Positions 18,325 to 26,732 of a DNA stretch of 37,368 nt are shown piece after piece. A program made the position numbers and the translations under genes. Each line of letters opens with the position of its first letter. The first letter of the stretch is position 1. This stretch comes from Zelonia costaricensis (lineage: Eukaryota; Euglenozoa; Kinetoplastea; Trypanosomatida; Trypanosomatidae), in assembly GCA_030849075.1 (NCBI GenBank), contig JASAOO010003357.1, positions 1 to 37,368 on the forward strand, given 5' to 3'. A model generated the notes under the pieces. That model was not told the DNA's origin, ran no database searches, and saw only the letters and a list, made by a program, of their open reading frames with translations.

Positions 18325-18354
18325 CTGAATAGCAACATGAGGAAAAAGAGGAGG
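18325..18354 (-). promoter_or_regulatory. Candidate trans-splice acceptor for flavoprotein gene
   Basis: Minus strand: a C/T-rich tract (CCTCCTCTTTTTCCTC) followed by TTGCTATTCAG, AG at 18326-18325, 65 bases before the ATG. One more AG (CACACAG) lies between it and the start. Inference. Confidence 0.45.
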
Positions 18355-18600
18355 TTCAGCAAGCGTTCTTTTTTTCGTGGGGCATTGGAGTGTTTTCGCT
18401 TGAGTGCTCTTGACATTTTCAGAGACTGGTTGTTTCTTTTCTCGGCTCCTGCAAGAGTTGCTGGGACGAGAGTAAAAACGGCTCACGCTGTGCTTTTCTG
18501 TGCATTTGCAGTGGGCCTCCTTGCTGTGGCTGGAAATGCTGGCGCAGCAGAATCCAAAGTGTCGGAGGAAGTTGCCACGATTGTCGCCGTGGAGTAGTTG

Positions 18601-18760
18601 TAAGGAGGGGGGGGCCGGCGGAAAGCGGGGGGGGGGTGTTGGCCTGCGGTGGGGGCAGATGCCCCCGGGCCCGGGGGGGGGGGGCTCTTGGCGCCGGTTA
18701 AAAAGGGGGGCAGGGGCTGTTGGGGTTTCCCCAAGCCCCCAGGCGCGCGTGGCCCCGCCC
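18601..18760. repeat. G-rich block with many G-runs
   Basis: The plus strand carries at least seven separate G-runs of four or more within about 120 bases, several of 8-12 G, interrupted by short GC-rich spacers and a palindromic CCCCCGGGCCCGGGG stretch near 18662-18678. This differs from the surrounding AT-richer DNA. It may form G-quadruplexes or may be poor consensus sequence. Confidence 0.7.
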
Positions 18761-18774
18761 AGAGCCTTCAAACG

Positions 18775-18779
18775 AAAAA
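18775..18779 (-). terminator. Pol III terminator of tRNA-Leu
   Basis: Five T on the minus strand (CTTTTTC), starting two bases after the tRNA-Leu discriminator base. Confidence 0.85.
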
Positions 18780-18780
18780 G

Positions 18781-18862
18781 TGACAGGAGCGGGGTTCGAA
18801 CCCGCGCCTACGAATAGAAGAGAACTTGAGTCTCCCGCCTTAGACCACTCGGCCATCCTGCC
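18781..18862 (-). tRNA. tRNA-Leu (anticodon CAA)
   Basis: An 82-base class II tRNA. The 7-bp acceptor stem (GGCAGGA with TCCTGTC, one G-U pair), the D arm GCC...GGC, and the anticodon arm GGAGA/TCTCT around the loop CTCAAGT all fold; anticodon CAA reads UUG (Leu). The variable arm is long (CTA-TTCG-TAG stem-loop), as Leu tRNAs require, and the T arm GCGGG-TTCGAAC-CCCGC is perfect. Discriminator A. Internal A and B boxes should drive Pol III. No intron. It lies in the same direction as the protein genes. Confidence 0.97.
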
Positions 18863-18914
18863 CTAGCCGCCGCCGCCGTTTTGCAACCCGGTGATACAGT
18901 TTCTGTGGGTCTTG

Positions 18915-18919
18915 AAAAA
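18915..18919 (-). terminator. Pol III terminator of tRNA-Ser
   Basis: Five T on the minus strand (CTTTTTC) three bases after the tRNA-Ser discriminator base; the same sequence context as the tRNA-Leu terminator. Confidence 0.85.
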
Positions 18920-18921
18920 GT

Positions 18922-19002
18922 CGTCACCAGCAGGATTCGAACCTACGCGCGAGATCGCAGTTGATTTCGAGTCAACCCCCGTAACCACTTGGGTATGGTG
19001 AC
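18922..19002 (-). tRNA. tRNA-Ser (anticodon CGA)
   Basis: An 81-base class II tRNA. Acceptor GTCACCA/TGGTGAC, D arm CCC...GGG, anticodon arm GTTGA/TCAAC with loop CTCGAAA, so anticodon CGA reads UCG (Ser). The variable arm GCG-ATCT-CGC and T arm GTAGG-TTCGAAT-CCTGC fold. Discriminator G is the usual serine identity base. It sits 59 bases upstream of tRNA-Leu in the same direction. Confidence 0.97.
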
Positions 19003-19576
19003 TGCGGTGGCCCTGCGAAGCTGTTGAGAGAGAGCTAATGCTCGAACTAGGAACTGCTCGCAACAGCCTACCGCCATCGCGGTGCCTCCTCTACCTAATT
19101 AGGGTGGCATCTCGTCAGAGGTGTCATCCTTTTCTGTTGAGAGAGCACGGCCCGCTATGGAGGACGGTTACTTCAACAAATTCTTGTTCATCGCCATCTC
19201 GGTTCCAGCGCCCCGTCGTGGGCCGCCCCCAGCGTCGCCCCCGCCCCGGCTGGGGTAGGGGCGGCCGGCCCACCGTGGCGGGCGGGGCAGGGAACCCCCC
19301 CGTGCGTCTCGACGCCGCGTGCCACCCCCAACCGTCGCCGCCGTCGGGCTGTGTTCTCTTTTCCGGATTGTGCGTCCTGGGAAGGATGTGGGGGAAGGCG
19401 AGCGGAAGGGAGAGTGGAGGGGATAAAAATGGCGTGGCTGTTGCGCGCGCACAGACAAGAGGCCTGCGCGCGGGTTCCGGCTGCCCACGGGATGCGCGTG
19501 CTGGCCCCCGTCTCTTTTCTCTTTGTCTTGTTTGTTTGCTTGTTCTAATCGGGAAAGTGTCAGCGTCACGTGTATG
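19003..19576. other. Gap between coiled-coil gene and tRNA pair
   Basis: No gene supported. A 12-base direct repeat CTGTTGAGAGAG occurs at 19021-19032 and 19134-19145. A very GC-rich stretch lies at about 19205-19345. I looked for a divergent small nuclear RNA gene upstream of tRNA-Ser, a known kinetoplastid arrangement, and did not recognise one. A T-rich plus-strand stretch is at about 19513-19548. Confidence 0.5.
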
Positions 19577-20542
19577 TCAAGCGCCGCGGGGCGCAAACTT
19601 GAGGGCGTCGTACGACTTCTCCTCCAACTCGATGGCCGGTGTGATCTTCTTCGAGGCGAGAATTTGATGCCGCCGCGCAACCTTCTGCAAGTGCTGCAGC
19701 TCCTTCTCCACCAGCGACGTCAGCGCGTCCGCCTCGGTGGTCTTCTGCTGCAGGGTGGCGAGCACCTTCTTGTACTCCACCTCGGCCCGGCAGCTCGCGC
19801 TCTGCACCGTCGACTGTAGCTCCTGCTGCCCGCCCCGAACGTCCTCGAGGTCGGCGCGCAGCGCGTCCACGCGCTCCTTGAAGCGCACAAAGTTGCGCTT
19901 CGCCCACTGGTTCGTCGCCTCCACCGTGGACTGCGTTACGTGCTGCAGCCGCCCATCCATCTGCGCCAGCCGCTGCTCGCACACCTCGGTCGCCCGCGCG
20001 CTGGCCTGCTGGCACCGCGCCTCGTGGTCGGCAAGCCGCTGCTGCGTCGTGCCCCACCGGTCCTCCTGCTGCGCCCTGTAGGCCGCGAGCTGCTCCTCCA
20101 ACCGCGCCACCGCCGCCGCCGGCTGCGCCGTCTGCGCGTCCACGACCGCCTGCATCGCCTCCAGCTGTCGCTGCAGCTGCCCCGTCACCTGCTCCTGCCG
20201 CTTCAGCCGCGCCCGGAGCTCCTCGTTCTGGCGCCGCAGGTCCGCCTCCTTCTCCTCTTGGATGCCCTGCGACAGCTTCACCAGACGTGTCAGGTTCAGC
20301 ACCTTCTCGTCACTCGCCTGCACGCTGTGCGTGAGCGCCTCGAGCCGGTCGCGGTACTCCTGCGCGGCAAGCGTGCCCCCAACGAGGCGATCCAGCTCCT
20401 GCCCCAGCCCACTCGTCAGCGGCGCCGCGGCCGTTCGTGCATCTGCGTACAACCGGCTGCTCCCCGCGGCCGCCGCGCTCGCCGACGGCCCTGGCGCACC
20501 CGCCTGCTGGCGGCCGCCGCCGTACACGTCGCTGTAGTCCAT
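19577..20542 (-). CDS. Coiled-coil hypothetical protein
   Basis: A 321-residue protein I do not recognise. The first 45 residues are Gly/Ala/Ser-rich and probably disordered (MDYSDVYGGG start). From about 50 to 300 the sequence is almost all helix-forming with heptad-like spacing and abundant Glu, Gln, Arg and Ala, for example around K-E-A-D-L-R-R-Q-N-E-E-L-R-A-R-L (about 105-120) and L-E-E-Q-L-A-A-Y (about 150). Long coiled coils of this size are common among trypanosomatid cytoskeletal and flagellar proteins, and SF-assemblin-like fibre proteins have similar length, but no diagnostic motif is visible. The start is the first true ATG; the open frame upstream begins only with TTG. It lies directly downstream of the DNAAF6-like gene, which need not mean shared function in a kinetoplastid array. 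Confidence 0.8.
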   Translation of the reverse strand: MDYSDVYGGGRQQAGAPGPSASAAAAGSSRLYADARTAAAPLTSGLGQELDRLVGGTLAAQEYRDRLEALTHSVQASDEKVLNLTRLVKLSQGIQEEKEADLRRQNEELRARLKRQEQVTGQLQRQLEAMQAVVDAQTAQPAAAVARLEEQLAAYRAQQEDRWGTTQQRLADHEARCQQASARATEVCEQRLAQMDGRLQHVTQSTVEATNQWAKRNFVRFKERVDALRADLEDVRGGQQELQSTVQSASCRAEVEYKKVLATLQQKTTEADALTSLVEKELQHLQKVARRHQILASKKITPAIELEEKSYDALKFAPRGA

Positions 20543-20944
20543 CACCTCGATGGAGCGCAAGTCGAGCAAACGGGGGGAAACCGATGAAGCGTGTGTGGGT
20601 GCCTTTGCAGTCTATGAGTTGGCGAGTGACAGGTTGGTGCGGGCTGTGGTCGTCGGCAGTGTCAAGGCAGCGCGTGCAACGGCGCTGGCCGCCTGGTGCT
20701 GCGCGGCAGTGGGGGAGAGAGCGCGAGAGGGATGAAAGGGAGAGAGGGAGGAGGGAGGAGGGGGAGGGGGGGGCGCAGTGTTCGTCTTTCCGTTCCAGTG
20801 TTCGTGAAGAGGAGGCAGCGCCTTCTACAACTCCCCAGTGCGCCCTTGACATGCAACCCTGTGTGTTTGGTGATGCGCAGATTCTTGTCTAGAGCAACGT
20901 CGCAGGTGTCCTCTTTTTTTTTTACATTCAAGTGCGGCGTTCAG
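20543..20944. other. Gap between DNAAF6-like and coiled-coil genes
   Basis: No gene. A plus-strand purine block at about 20708-20772 reads as a pyrimidine tract in the transcript, followed by further tracts toward the coiled-coil ATG; an acceptor is likely here but several AGs compete. Confidence 0.5.
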
Positions 20945-21364
20945 TCAGACCACAATCTTCACGTCGCTGCCGCCGCCGTGGTCGGCCTTTAGCCGCACCG
21001 TCAGCAGCTTCTTCTGCGCGTCCCACGCGGCATCAGCGCCCGTGGTCTGCACCCGCCGCGGCAGCGGGGCGGCGAGGTAGTACACCCCCGCCACAGACAC
21101 TCGCAACTCGTACGCGTCCACCTCGGTCGCGATCTCCGACGCGGCCGCCACCTTCGGCAGCTCCACCCGCACCGTCACGCCGTCGCTCGCCGCGCTCGAG
21201 GCGTCGCGCGTGAAGTCGACGCCGAGGTAGACGTCCTCGGCGGACACGTTCTGCTGGTACAGCACCGCGTGCACCGGCTCCTCGTACGTGCCGGCGTCCT
21301 CTGCCGCGGGGCGCCACAGACCACCGCCACGCTGCGGCGCGGCTGCGCCCTGCAGGCTCGACTG

Positions 21365-21395
<31 letters not shown>

Positions 21396-21763
21396 GCCGC
21401 CACCACCGGCGCGGGGCCCTCGCGACGCTGCCGCAGGAACGCCGCCTTCAGCTCCGCCTGCGTCCACACCTCGTCGCCGCGTGGCCGGGCTGGCTGGGCC
21501 AGCTGCCGCCGCCGCGCCGCCTCCTTGCCGTGCGACGGCTGCGGCAGTCGCAGCTGGTGGTCGACCACGGTGGGCGGCAGCGCGATGCCAGCGGGGTTGG
21601 CCTGCGCCGGCGACGCCCCCGCGGCCGCAATGACGACGGCGCTGCTGTCGGTTGCGTGCTCCTCCAGGCTGAAGCCGGTGGCCTGCCCCTCCGGCCGCTC
21701 GAAGCTGCGGTTCTTGTCCAGCATCGAGGCCAGGTCCTCCAGATCCTGCGCGTTCATCGTCAT
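20945..21763 (-). CDS. DNAAF6: DNAAF6/PIH1D3-like dynein-arm assembly factor
   Basis: A 272-residue protein. The C-terminal ~110 residues fit the CS-like domain of PIH1D3 (DNAAF6): Y-E-E-P-V-H-A-V-L-Y-Q-Q-N-V-S-A-E-D-V-Y-L-G matches the family pattern P-x-Y-x-I-x-F-K-Q-x-V-x-x-x-D-V-F-L-G, followed by V-R-V-E-L-P-K, Y-E-L-R-V-S, Y-Y-L-A-A-P-L-P and the closing strand L-L-T-V-R-L-K. The N-terminal part has D-L-E-D-L-A-S-M-L-D, also family-like, and an Ala-rich spacer at about 125-140. DNAAF6 works with HSP90-type chaperones in the cytoplasm to preassemble axonemal dynein arms, so a flagellar motility role is expected. Start MTMNAQ is the first ATG; a strong acceptor lies 10 bases upstream. Confidence 0.85.
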
Positions 21764-22329
21764 GGTTGCACGCCTGGGCCGGTAGGGCGGGAGGAGCAGG
21801 ACAAAAGGCGATCGAGGTCGACGCTCTCAGAGAGTGGATGCGTCTATGAATAGGCCGACTGTGACACTCACGAAAGAATGGAGAAATGGGGGGGGGGAGA
21901 TTGGGAAAGAAGTGCGTGGCGGTTTGCCCGTGCGCGCGCAGTCAAACGGTGTTGCACCGCACCTGCGCGTTCTCGGCGTGCAGTACGAGATGAAGGGCAG
22001 GAGAAGAGAAAAAAAAAACACAAGTGAGCAGTGGGGCATGCGGAGATCCAGGAGCTGCTGATGGGTGAAAGAGGAATAAAACGGTGAAACGCCGTCCATG
22101 AGTGGGGGAGGGGGGGGGTGTGAGGGCGCTGAGAACGCCTTCCACTGCTCCGATTCTCGTAAACCGCGGGAGCATTGTGGTGCGGTGCACCTAGACGCCA
22201 TGCCACGCTTCCGCGCGAAGGCCAGCCTGGCTGAATGTCGTTTTGTTGTGGATGATGTTGAGCGCGTACGCGCCGCATCGCGCACAAGCGGCCACCGCGG
22301 GCCCCCTTTTTCCTTTGCGCGCGCTGTCG
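21764..22329. other. Gap between lipase-like and DNAAF6-like genes
   Basis: No gene supported. Plus-strand G-runs at about 21887-21898 and 22107-22119 are C tracts in the transcript. The DNAAF6-like acceptor is at 21774. Confidence 0.5.
21774..21808 (-). promoter_or_regulatory. Candidate trans-splice acceptor for DNAAF6-like gene
   Basis: Minus strand: pyrimidine tract from about 21808 (CCTTTTGTCCTGCTCCTCCC) ending in CGGCCCAG, AG at 21775-21774. It would give a 10-base 5' UTR. No other AG lies between tract and AG used here. Confidence 0.5.
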
Positions 22330-23982
22330 TCACAGCTTGCTTCGCTGCAGCCCCGCGAGGGTCGAGTCACCGCCGCTGCTGTGCCGCTGCCACTCGTCCA
22401 GCATCTCACGCACCTCGGGGCGGGCCACGAGACGCATCAGATACTGCTTAGCCTGCATCGCGGACAGCACGTACGAGCAGAGGTGGCCGTCACGGAGCTG
22501 AATAATGTTAAGCGCCTTGTGGTCCATCAGCGAGAGCGGCCACTGCTTGCGCTGCGCTGCATCCATGCTCCACCAGAGACGCACGACAAGCAGACTCGTC
22601 GCATCGATGTACTTGACGGGCAGGCAGTCACGGCGGCGTGTCTCGGTGAAGTAGAGACGCCGCATCAGTCCCAGGTACGCCTCCTTCACCGCCGCGTCCT
22701 GATTCTCCGGATCCTCGAGGGCGCGGGTGGTGTTGTAGAACTCCATGAATTGCAGGAGGTGCGAGGGCCACCGCAGGACCACCTCCTCGTCACCAGGCTC
22801 GTCCGTCTTCTGAAAGTGGCTGCGCAGGCTGTGGATGGAGTGCACCTGCTGCGTGTGCTCCAGCATCTCACGGATCATCGGCTCCACCTTGCTCACGTAC
22901 TGCTGCAGCTCGGGGATGCCCATGCCGACGCCGCCGAAGAGGTAGCCGCGCAGGTACTCCTGCGGCCGGAACGACGGAATGCGCCAGCGACCCGGCGCCT
23001 TCGCCACCACCGCGGCGGCGGCTGGTGCCGTCGTGGGAGAGGCCGCCGACGGGGCCCCGGATGCCGGTGCACCAGGTGCGCCAGTGGACGTGACCACCAC
23101 CACCGCCGGACTCGCACTCGCCGCGGCGACGGCGCTCGTCGAGGCCGGAGCAGGTGCTCGCTGGCGCCGACTACCAGTGCCGCCGCTGCTGCTGCTGCTG
23201 CGCGGTGCTGGCGGCAGCGGCTTCGCGTCGTCCTCGTCGGCGGGAGGGGCAGGGCTGGAGGGGGCGAGGAAGAGAGTGCCACTCGGCAGCACGACCTGCT
23301 GCGTTGGCATCATAATCACGTAGCCGCACTGCGGCTTCAGGGTGTTGATCGGATTCGGCGCACGCAGGTACGTGATGAGGTGCTCGTCGATCCCAGTCGT
23401 GACGTCAAGCGTCTTCTCGATAAAGACCCGCGCGCCGGGTGACTCGAAGGTGACGGCCAGCGTGCCCTCCTCCACCGCGCGGCAGCCCGCGATGACGGCG
23501 CCGAGGCTGTGGCCGGTGTACGAGACGAACCACGGTCCGCTTCGCCCGCCGTCCATCACGGCGAGGCGGTGCCGCACCGCCTTGGAGAACTGCTCGGCCA
23601 GGAAGAACTGAATGGTCGGCTGCTCAAAGTACATCCAGACCCCTGCGCGCAGGCCGAGCACCTCTGCCGTGCCGCGCTCGGCGATGACGCACTGCCGCGA
23701 GCCGCGGTGGATGTAGGCCACCGCGAAGTAGCCCTCCTTGTCGAGGTGCAAGCTGGAGCACTGCAGCAGCACCTCCCAGCCTTCTGGCAGGGTGACCTGG
23801 ATGGCCGTGTCGGGGGCGCCAGCGCCGTAGACGTGCGCGGCGAGCGTCGCGTAGGTGCCGTGAGTAGTGAGGTGCAGGAAGCCAACCTCGTGCGGCTCCA
23901 GCTTCGGACGGCTAGCCACCACATCGAGTGAGAGCGGCTTGCCACTGCCGTCGCGGTCGAACTTGGAGGCAAACAGGCCCAT
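22330..23982 (-). CDS. Lipase-like alpha/beta hydrolase with N-myristoylation signal
   Basis: A 550-residue protein. The nucleophile elbow G-H-S-L-G-A at 157-162 puts the catalytic serine at 159, after a hydrophobic strand W-F-V-S-Y-T. Downstream V-T-F-E-S-P-G-A (177-184) fits the next strand of class 3 lipases, but the place where the catalytic Asp is expected reads Y-L-R-A-P-N-P-I-N-T (205-214), with no Asp, so the triad is uncertain. Residues 245-345 are Ala/Pro/Ser-rich linker; 345-550 form a helical C-terminal region I do not recognise. The N-terminus MGLFASK fits the N-myristoylation pattern (Gly2, Ser6), suggesting membrane attachment. The start was chosen for this motif and because upstream frame lacks an ATG and is a C-rich tract. 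Substrate unknown. Confidence 0.85.
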   Translation of the reverse strand: MGLFASKFDRDGSGKPLSLDVVASRPKLEPHEVGFLHLTTHGTYATLAAHVYGAGAPDTAIQVTLPEGWEVLLQCSSLHLDKEGYFAVAYIHRGSRQCVIAERGTAEVLGLRAGVWMYFEQPTIQFFLAEQFSKAVRHRLAVMDGGRSGPWFVSYTGHSLGAVIAGCRAVEEGTLAVTFESPGARVFIEKTLDVTTGIDEHLITYLRAPNPINTLKPQCGYVIMMPTQQVVLPSGTLFLAPSSPAPPADEDDAKPLPPAPRSSSSSGGTGSRRQRAPAPASTSAVAAASASPAVVVVTSTGAPGAPASGAPSAASPTTAPAAAAVVAKAPGRWRIPSFRPQEYLRGYLFGGVGMGIPELQQYVSKVEPMIREMLEHTQQVHSIHSLRSHFQKTDEPGDEEVVLRWPSHLLQFMEFYNTTRALEDPENQDAAVKEAYLGLMRRLYFTETRRRDCLPVKYIDATSLLVVRLWWSMDAAQRKQWPLSLMDHKALNIIQLRDGHLCSYVLSAMQAKQYLMRLVARPEVREMLDEWQRHSSGGDSTLAGLQRSKL

Positions 23983-25598
23983 GAGCAACGCAAGGAGGGG
24001 GGGGGGGAGTGGCGCTCGGAGAAGGAGGGCTGGTGTGAATCGCCACCACGACAACGGCGAAGGGGTCTGTGTGCACGTGTGTGTTGGAAAACCTTCGACA
24101 GAGGATGGGGAGGAGGGGGGGGGTGAGGGAGGAAATGGGAGAGGGGAGGGGGGGGGCGGGGGGTGGAGTTTGGGTAGGGCGCGTTTTCACAGCTTCCGTG
24201 CCCCGCGAGAGCTGCTCGGCAGATGTACCGCTACCTACAACAGAGGAGCTTCTTGACAGTTCTGCGCTCAACGGCGCACTGCCGTCACGCGGCGCCAGCA
24301 GCGCTGCATCGTGATGGCACACAAATCAGCGCCGAGGCGCTGCGTGACTGCCACATCGCCTACGAGCAAGTTAGATGACTTCAAGAGGAGGAAGGGGGAG
24401 AGGAGCAGGGCACACACACGCCCACGCATCCACACCCAGAGTCCCACTCAGACGGACACACAGACACACACGCGCAGACGCCGGGGAGGCGTGCGGGGTC
24501 AGAAAGTAAAAAAAAACAGGGACACGCTCGCGTCGCAACCATTCTTAAGACCAGAAGCGCAAACAAGAAAAACTCACACAAACACGGGCGCGCACATGCA
24601 AGAGTGGTGGGGGGAGGGGGGAGGGGAGAGGACAGGAGACACGGGAAGGACGCTGGAGATGATGGGTCGAGGGGAAAAGAAGTCACGGAGGTGAGTAGTT
24701 TATCGAGGGTTTGAGGGGCGCGGGTGTAGGCGTCACACGTGCAGAGACAGGAGAGTTCGCGACACCTTCATCTCTCCATCCTACGCACACGTTGAACGCA
24801 CACGCCATGCTTCACCCTCGCACACACCTCCGCAACTCTCGCAATGTCAGCCGGACTTCGCATTTGTGGCAGCTGCAGAAAAGGAGAGGAGTGAGGAAGA
24901 GGACAGGGCAGGAGAAGGGAGGGGTGGGGGAGGGAAGCTTCAGAGTGGGAGAGGCACGGGGACCGACTGGCATCCCTCCCCGCTCTGCTCCACACCGACC
25001 GCCTCCTTCACTTCAACGCCGCCGTCGAGCGCCTCTCTTCACCCCCCCACTGCCACTGCACACGCATGCGTACAGAGAAAAGAAAGCGAGGAAAAGCCGA
25101 AAGCCTCGCCCTCGCCGCTCCCCTCATCTCAACACGAGACGCTACCGGCGAAACACAAGAGACACACACAAACACACACACGAAAGGGCTGCGCGTGCGC
25201 GCGCAAGCCTTCCATACAGGTGGCACAAACTCGTTTTCTTTTTGTTGTTGTGTGCGTGTGCTTCTTCGCACGCGCCGCGCCTGACGAGGAGCGGCTTCTT
25301 TCTGGGTTAATAGAATTAGGGAGAGGGGGGGGGGCAGCGGTTGAGGTCTGCCGCGTGTATTACGGACCACGGAGCGCGATCGAGCAAAGGGCAGGAGGAA
25401 GGAACGAGGGCATGCGGTGTGTGGGTGGGTGGGGGTGGGGGGTTGAGGGAGTGGAAGGGGAGGAGACAGGCAGGCGGGGACCCCCGCATCCATCCCCCTC
25501 GCCCCAACCACTTCCGTCAAGCAGCATCACCACCGCCCCCCTCCACAAGCATCTCCTCTCTCACCTGCTGAGAGTGACGGGCAAGCGTGTCGTGCCGC
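23983..25598. other. 1.6 kb gap with purine-biased plus strand
   Basis: No gene supported. It should hold the 3' UTR of the zinc-finger gene and the leader of the lipase-like gene. G-runs at 23997-24008 and 24114-24162, AG-rich stretches at 24375-24690 and 24875-24945, and CA-rich stretches at 24408-24480 and 25160-25190. Frames here are low complexity on both strands. Confidence 0.5.
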
Positions 25599-25925
25599 TC
25601 ACTCGCCCTTCCTGTTCTTGTCCTTCTTCAGGCTGCCGTGCACCGCTACACCCTTCGTCGTCCCGCCGAACTTTTCGTGCAGATCCTCGAACTCGGACTC
25701 GTCGAAGGTCTCACTCGGGTGCTTGGACTCAAAGTGGAGGCGCATCGACTTGAGGTCGGGGGCCTGGGCCATGCAGATCTTGCAGATGAACTTGGAGTGG
25801 CCCGCGGCACCACCCTTGCGATCCGCCAGACCAGCCGAGCCGCCACCCATGTTGGCGGTGGCCAGGTGATTCTTGCGCGCCGTCTCGGCCGCCGAGTGCT
25901 TCGTCGGCTTCGCCTTGCCTCCCAT
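25599..25925 (-). CDS. Small C2H2 zinc-finger protein, ZNF706/At2g23090-like
   Basis: A 108-residue protein. One zinc finger: C48-x2-C51-x12-H64-x4-H69, in the context F-I-C-K-I-C-M-A-Q-A-P-D-L-K-S-M-R-L-H-F-E-S-K-H-P. The M-P-D/A-P-D before the helix and H-F-E-S-K-H-P at the end are hallmarks of the ZNF706/At2g23090 family, which also has a basic Lys/Ala-rich N-terminus like the one here (M-G-G-K-A-K-P-T-K-H). The C-terminus is basic (K-K-D-K-N-R-K-G). Family members are small, conserved and of poorly known role; nucleic-acid binding is presumed. The ATG is 12 bases after a near-ideal splice acceptor, so the start is firm; the longer frame would begin upstream of that acceptor. Confidence 0.9.
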   Translation of the reverse strand: MGGKAKPTKHSAAETARKNHLATANMGGGSAGLADRKGGAAGHSKFICKICMAQAPDLKSMRLHFESKHPSETFDESEFEDLHEKFGGTTKGVAVHGSLKKDKNRKGE

Positions 25926-26732
25926 GATGCTGGGTAGCTGCGGGTGGGGTGGGGAGTTGTGAAGAGGTGAGGAGGTCGGCGGTGGGAGCACTGCTGCGTC
26001 TGCTAACGTCCGCAATCGTCCTTCAGTAGCCTACACGCGTGAACACAAACAGATACTTAACCAAACGCTCGTTGGGTGCGCACTACAAAGCTGCTAGGAT
26101 GCTGTTGCTTGCTTGGTGTCCTCATTGTGGTGGACGTAAGACAGCGTTGTGGGAGAGGCGGGGGGGGGGAGTGCGGCGGAGAAACGTGATACCACATGCC
26201 AAGAGAAAGCGTGAGAAAGGAAAGGCCCCGTGAATGAAGAAGACGGAGCGACGGCGGCGTTGGCGATCCACGTCAGGTGGGCGCAATTGCCCTTGGAGAG
26301 AAGACCGACACCTCGGCAGACTCTGCATGCTTTTCAAACTCGCAAGTTCGCGGGCTCTGGGGGTGAACGGACGGTGGTCCAGAGCGCTAGACAGCAGCGC
26401 ACACGTTACGCCACAATCGGTCCTGTCCGAGCATACCCATTTACGTCCGTGTGTGCGTGTGCGTGTGGGATTTGTGATTGCTGCCCCGAGGGCAAACATA
26501 GCGGTGTGACGGCGCTTGTCATTCGTGAAGTGCGAGAAGGAAGCAACGCGAGAGCCACACAGATTTCCCCTCCACATAGCCACCGCACCGTCCGTCGACC
26601 ACGGCGCGCACTTCGACACCTCGAGAAGAGAAGACACGCGACCGGGCGAGCCACGCGCGTACGCGGTGAGATTGAGGTTGAGAAGAGCGACCGCGCCACA
26701 CCCACGAGAGAGCGCCTCCCTCCCATCTCACC
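25926..26732. other. Gap downstream of the 1017-residue gene
   Basis: No gene supported. Probably the 3' UTR of the 1017-residue gene followed by the zinc-finger gene leader. A plus-strand G-run sits at about 26159-26169. Confidence 0.5.
25938..25976 (-). promoter_or_regulatory. Candidate trans-splice acceptor for zinc-finger gene
   Basis: Minus strand: an almost unbroken C/T/A tract (CCTCCTCACCTCTTCAC then CCCCACCCCACC) ending in CGCAG, AG at 25939-25938. It leaves a 12-base 5' UTR and is one of the clearest acceptors in the window. Confidence 0.55.

Larger units (their letters stand above)
18260..18780. other. Gap between tRNA-Leu and flavoprotein gene
   Basis: Holds the flavoprotein 5' flank (18260-18600), the G-rich block described separately (18601-18760), and the tRNA-Leu terminator. 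No protein gene supported. Confidence 0.6.

Noticed and set aside
18601..18760. Mobile element or retroposon in the G-rich block
   Set aside because: No terminal repeats, target duplication, poly-A tail or coding remnant can be seen; quadruplex DNA or sequence error fits better.
19040..19200. Small nuclear RNA gene divergent from tRNA-Ser
   Set aside because: Such pairs are known in kinetoplastids, so I looked for U1, U2, U4, U5, U6, 7SL, 5S and spliced-leader signatures and saw none.
22243..23442. 399-codon plus-strand frame
   Set aside because: Antisense to the lipase-like gene with its GHSLGA motif; no domain of its own.
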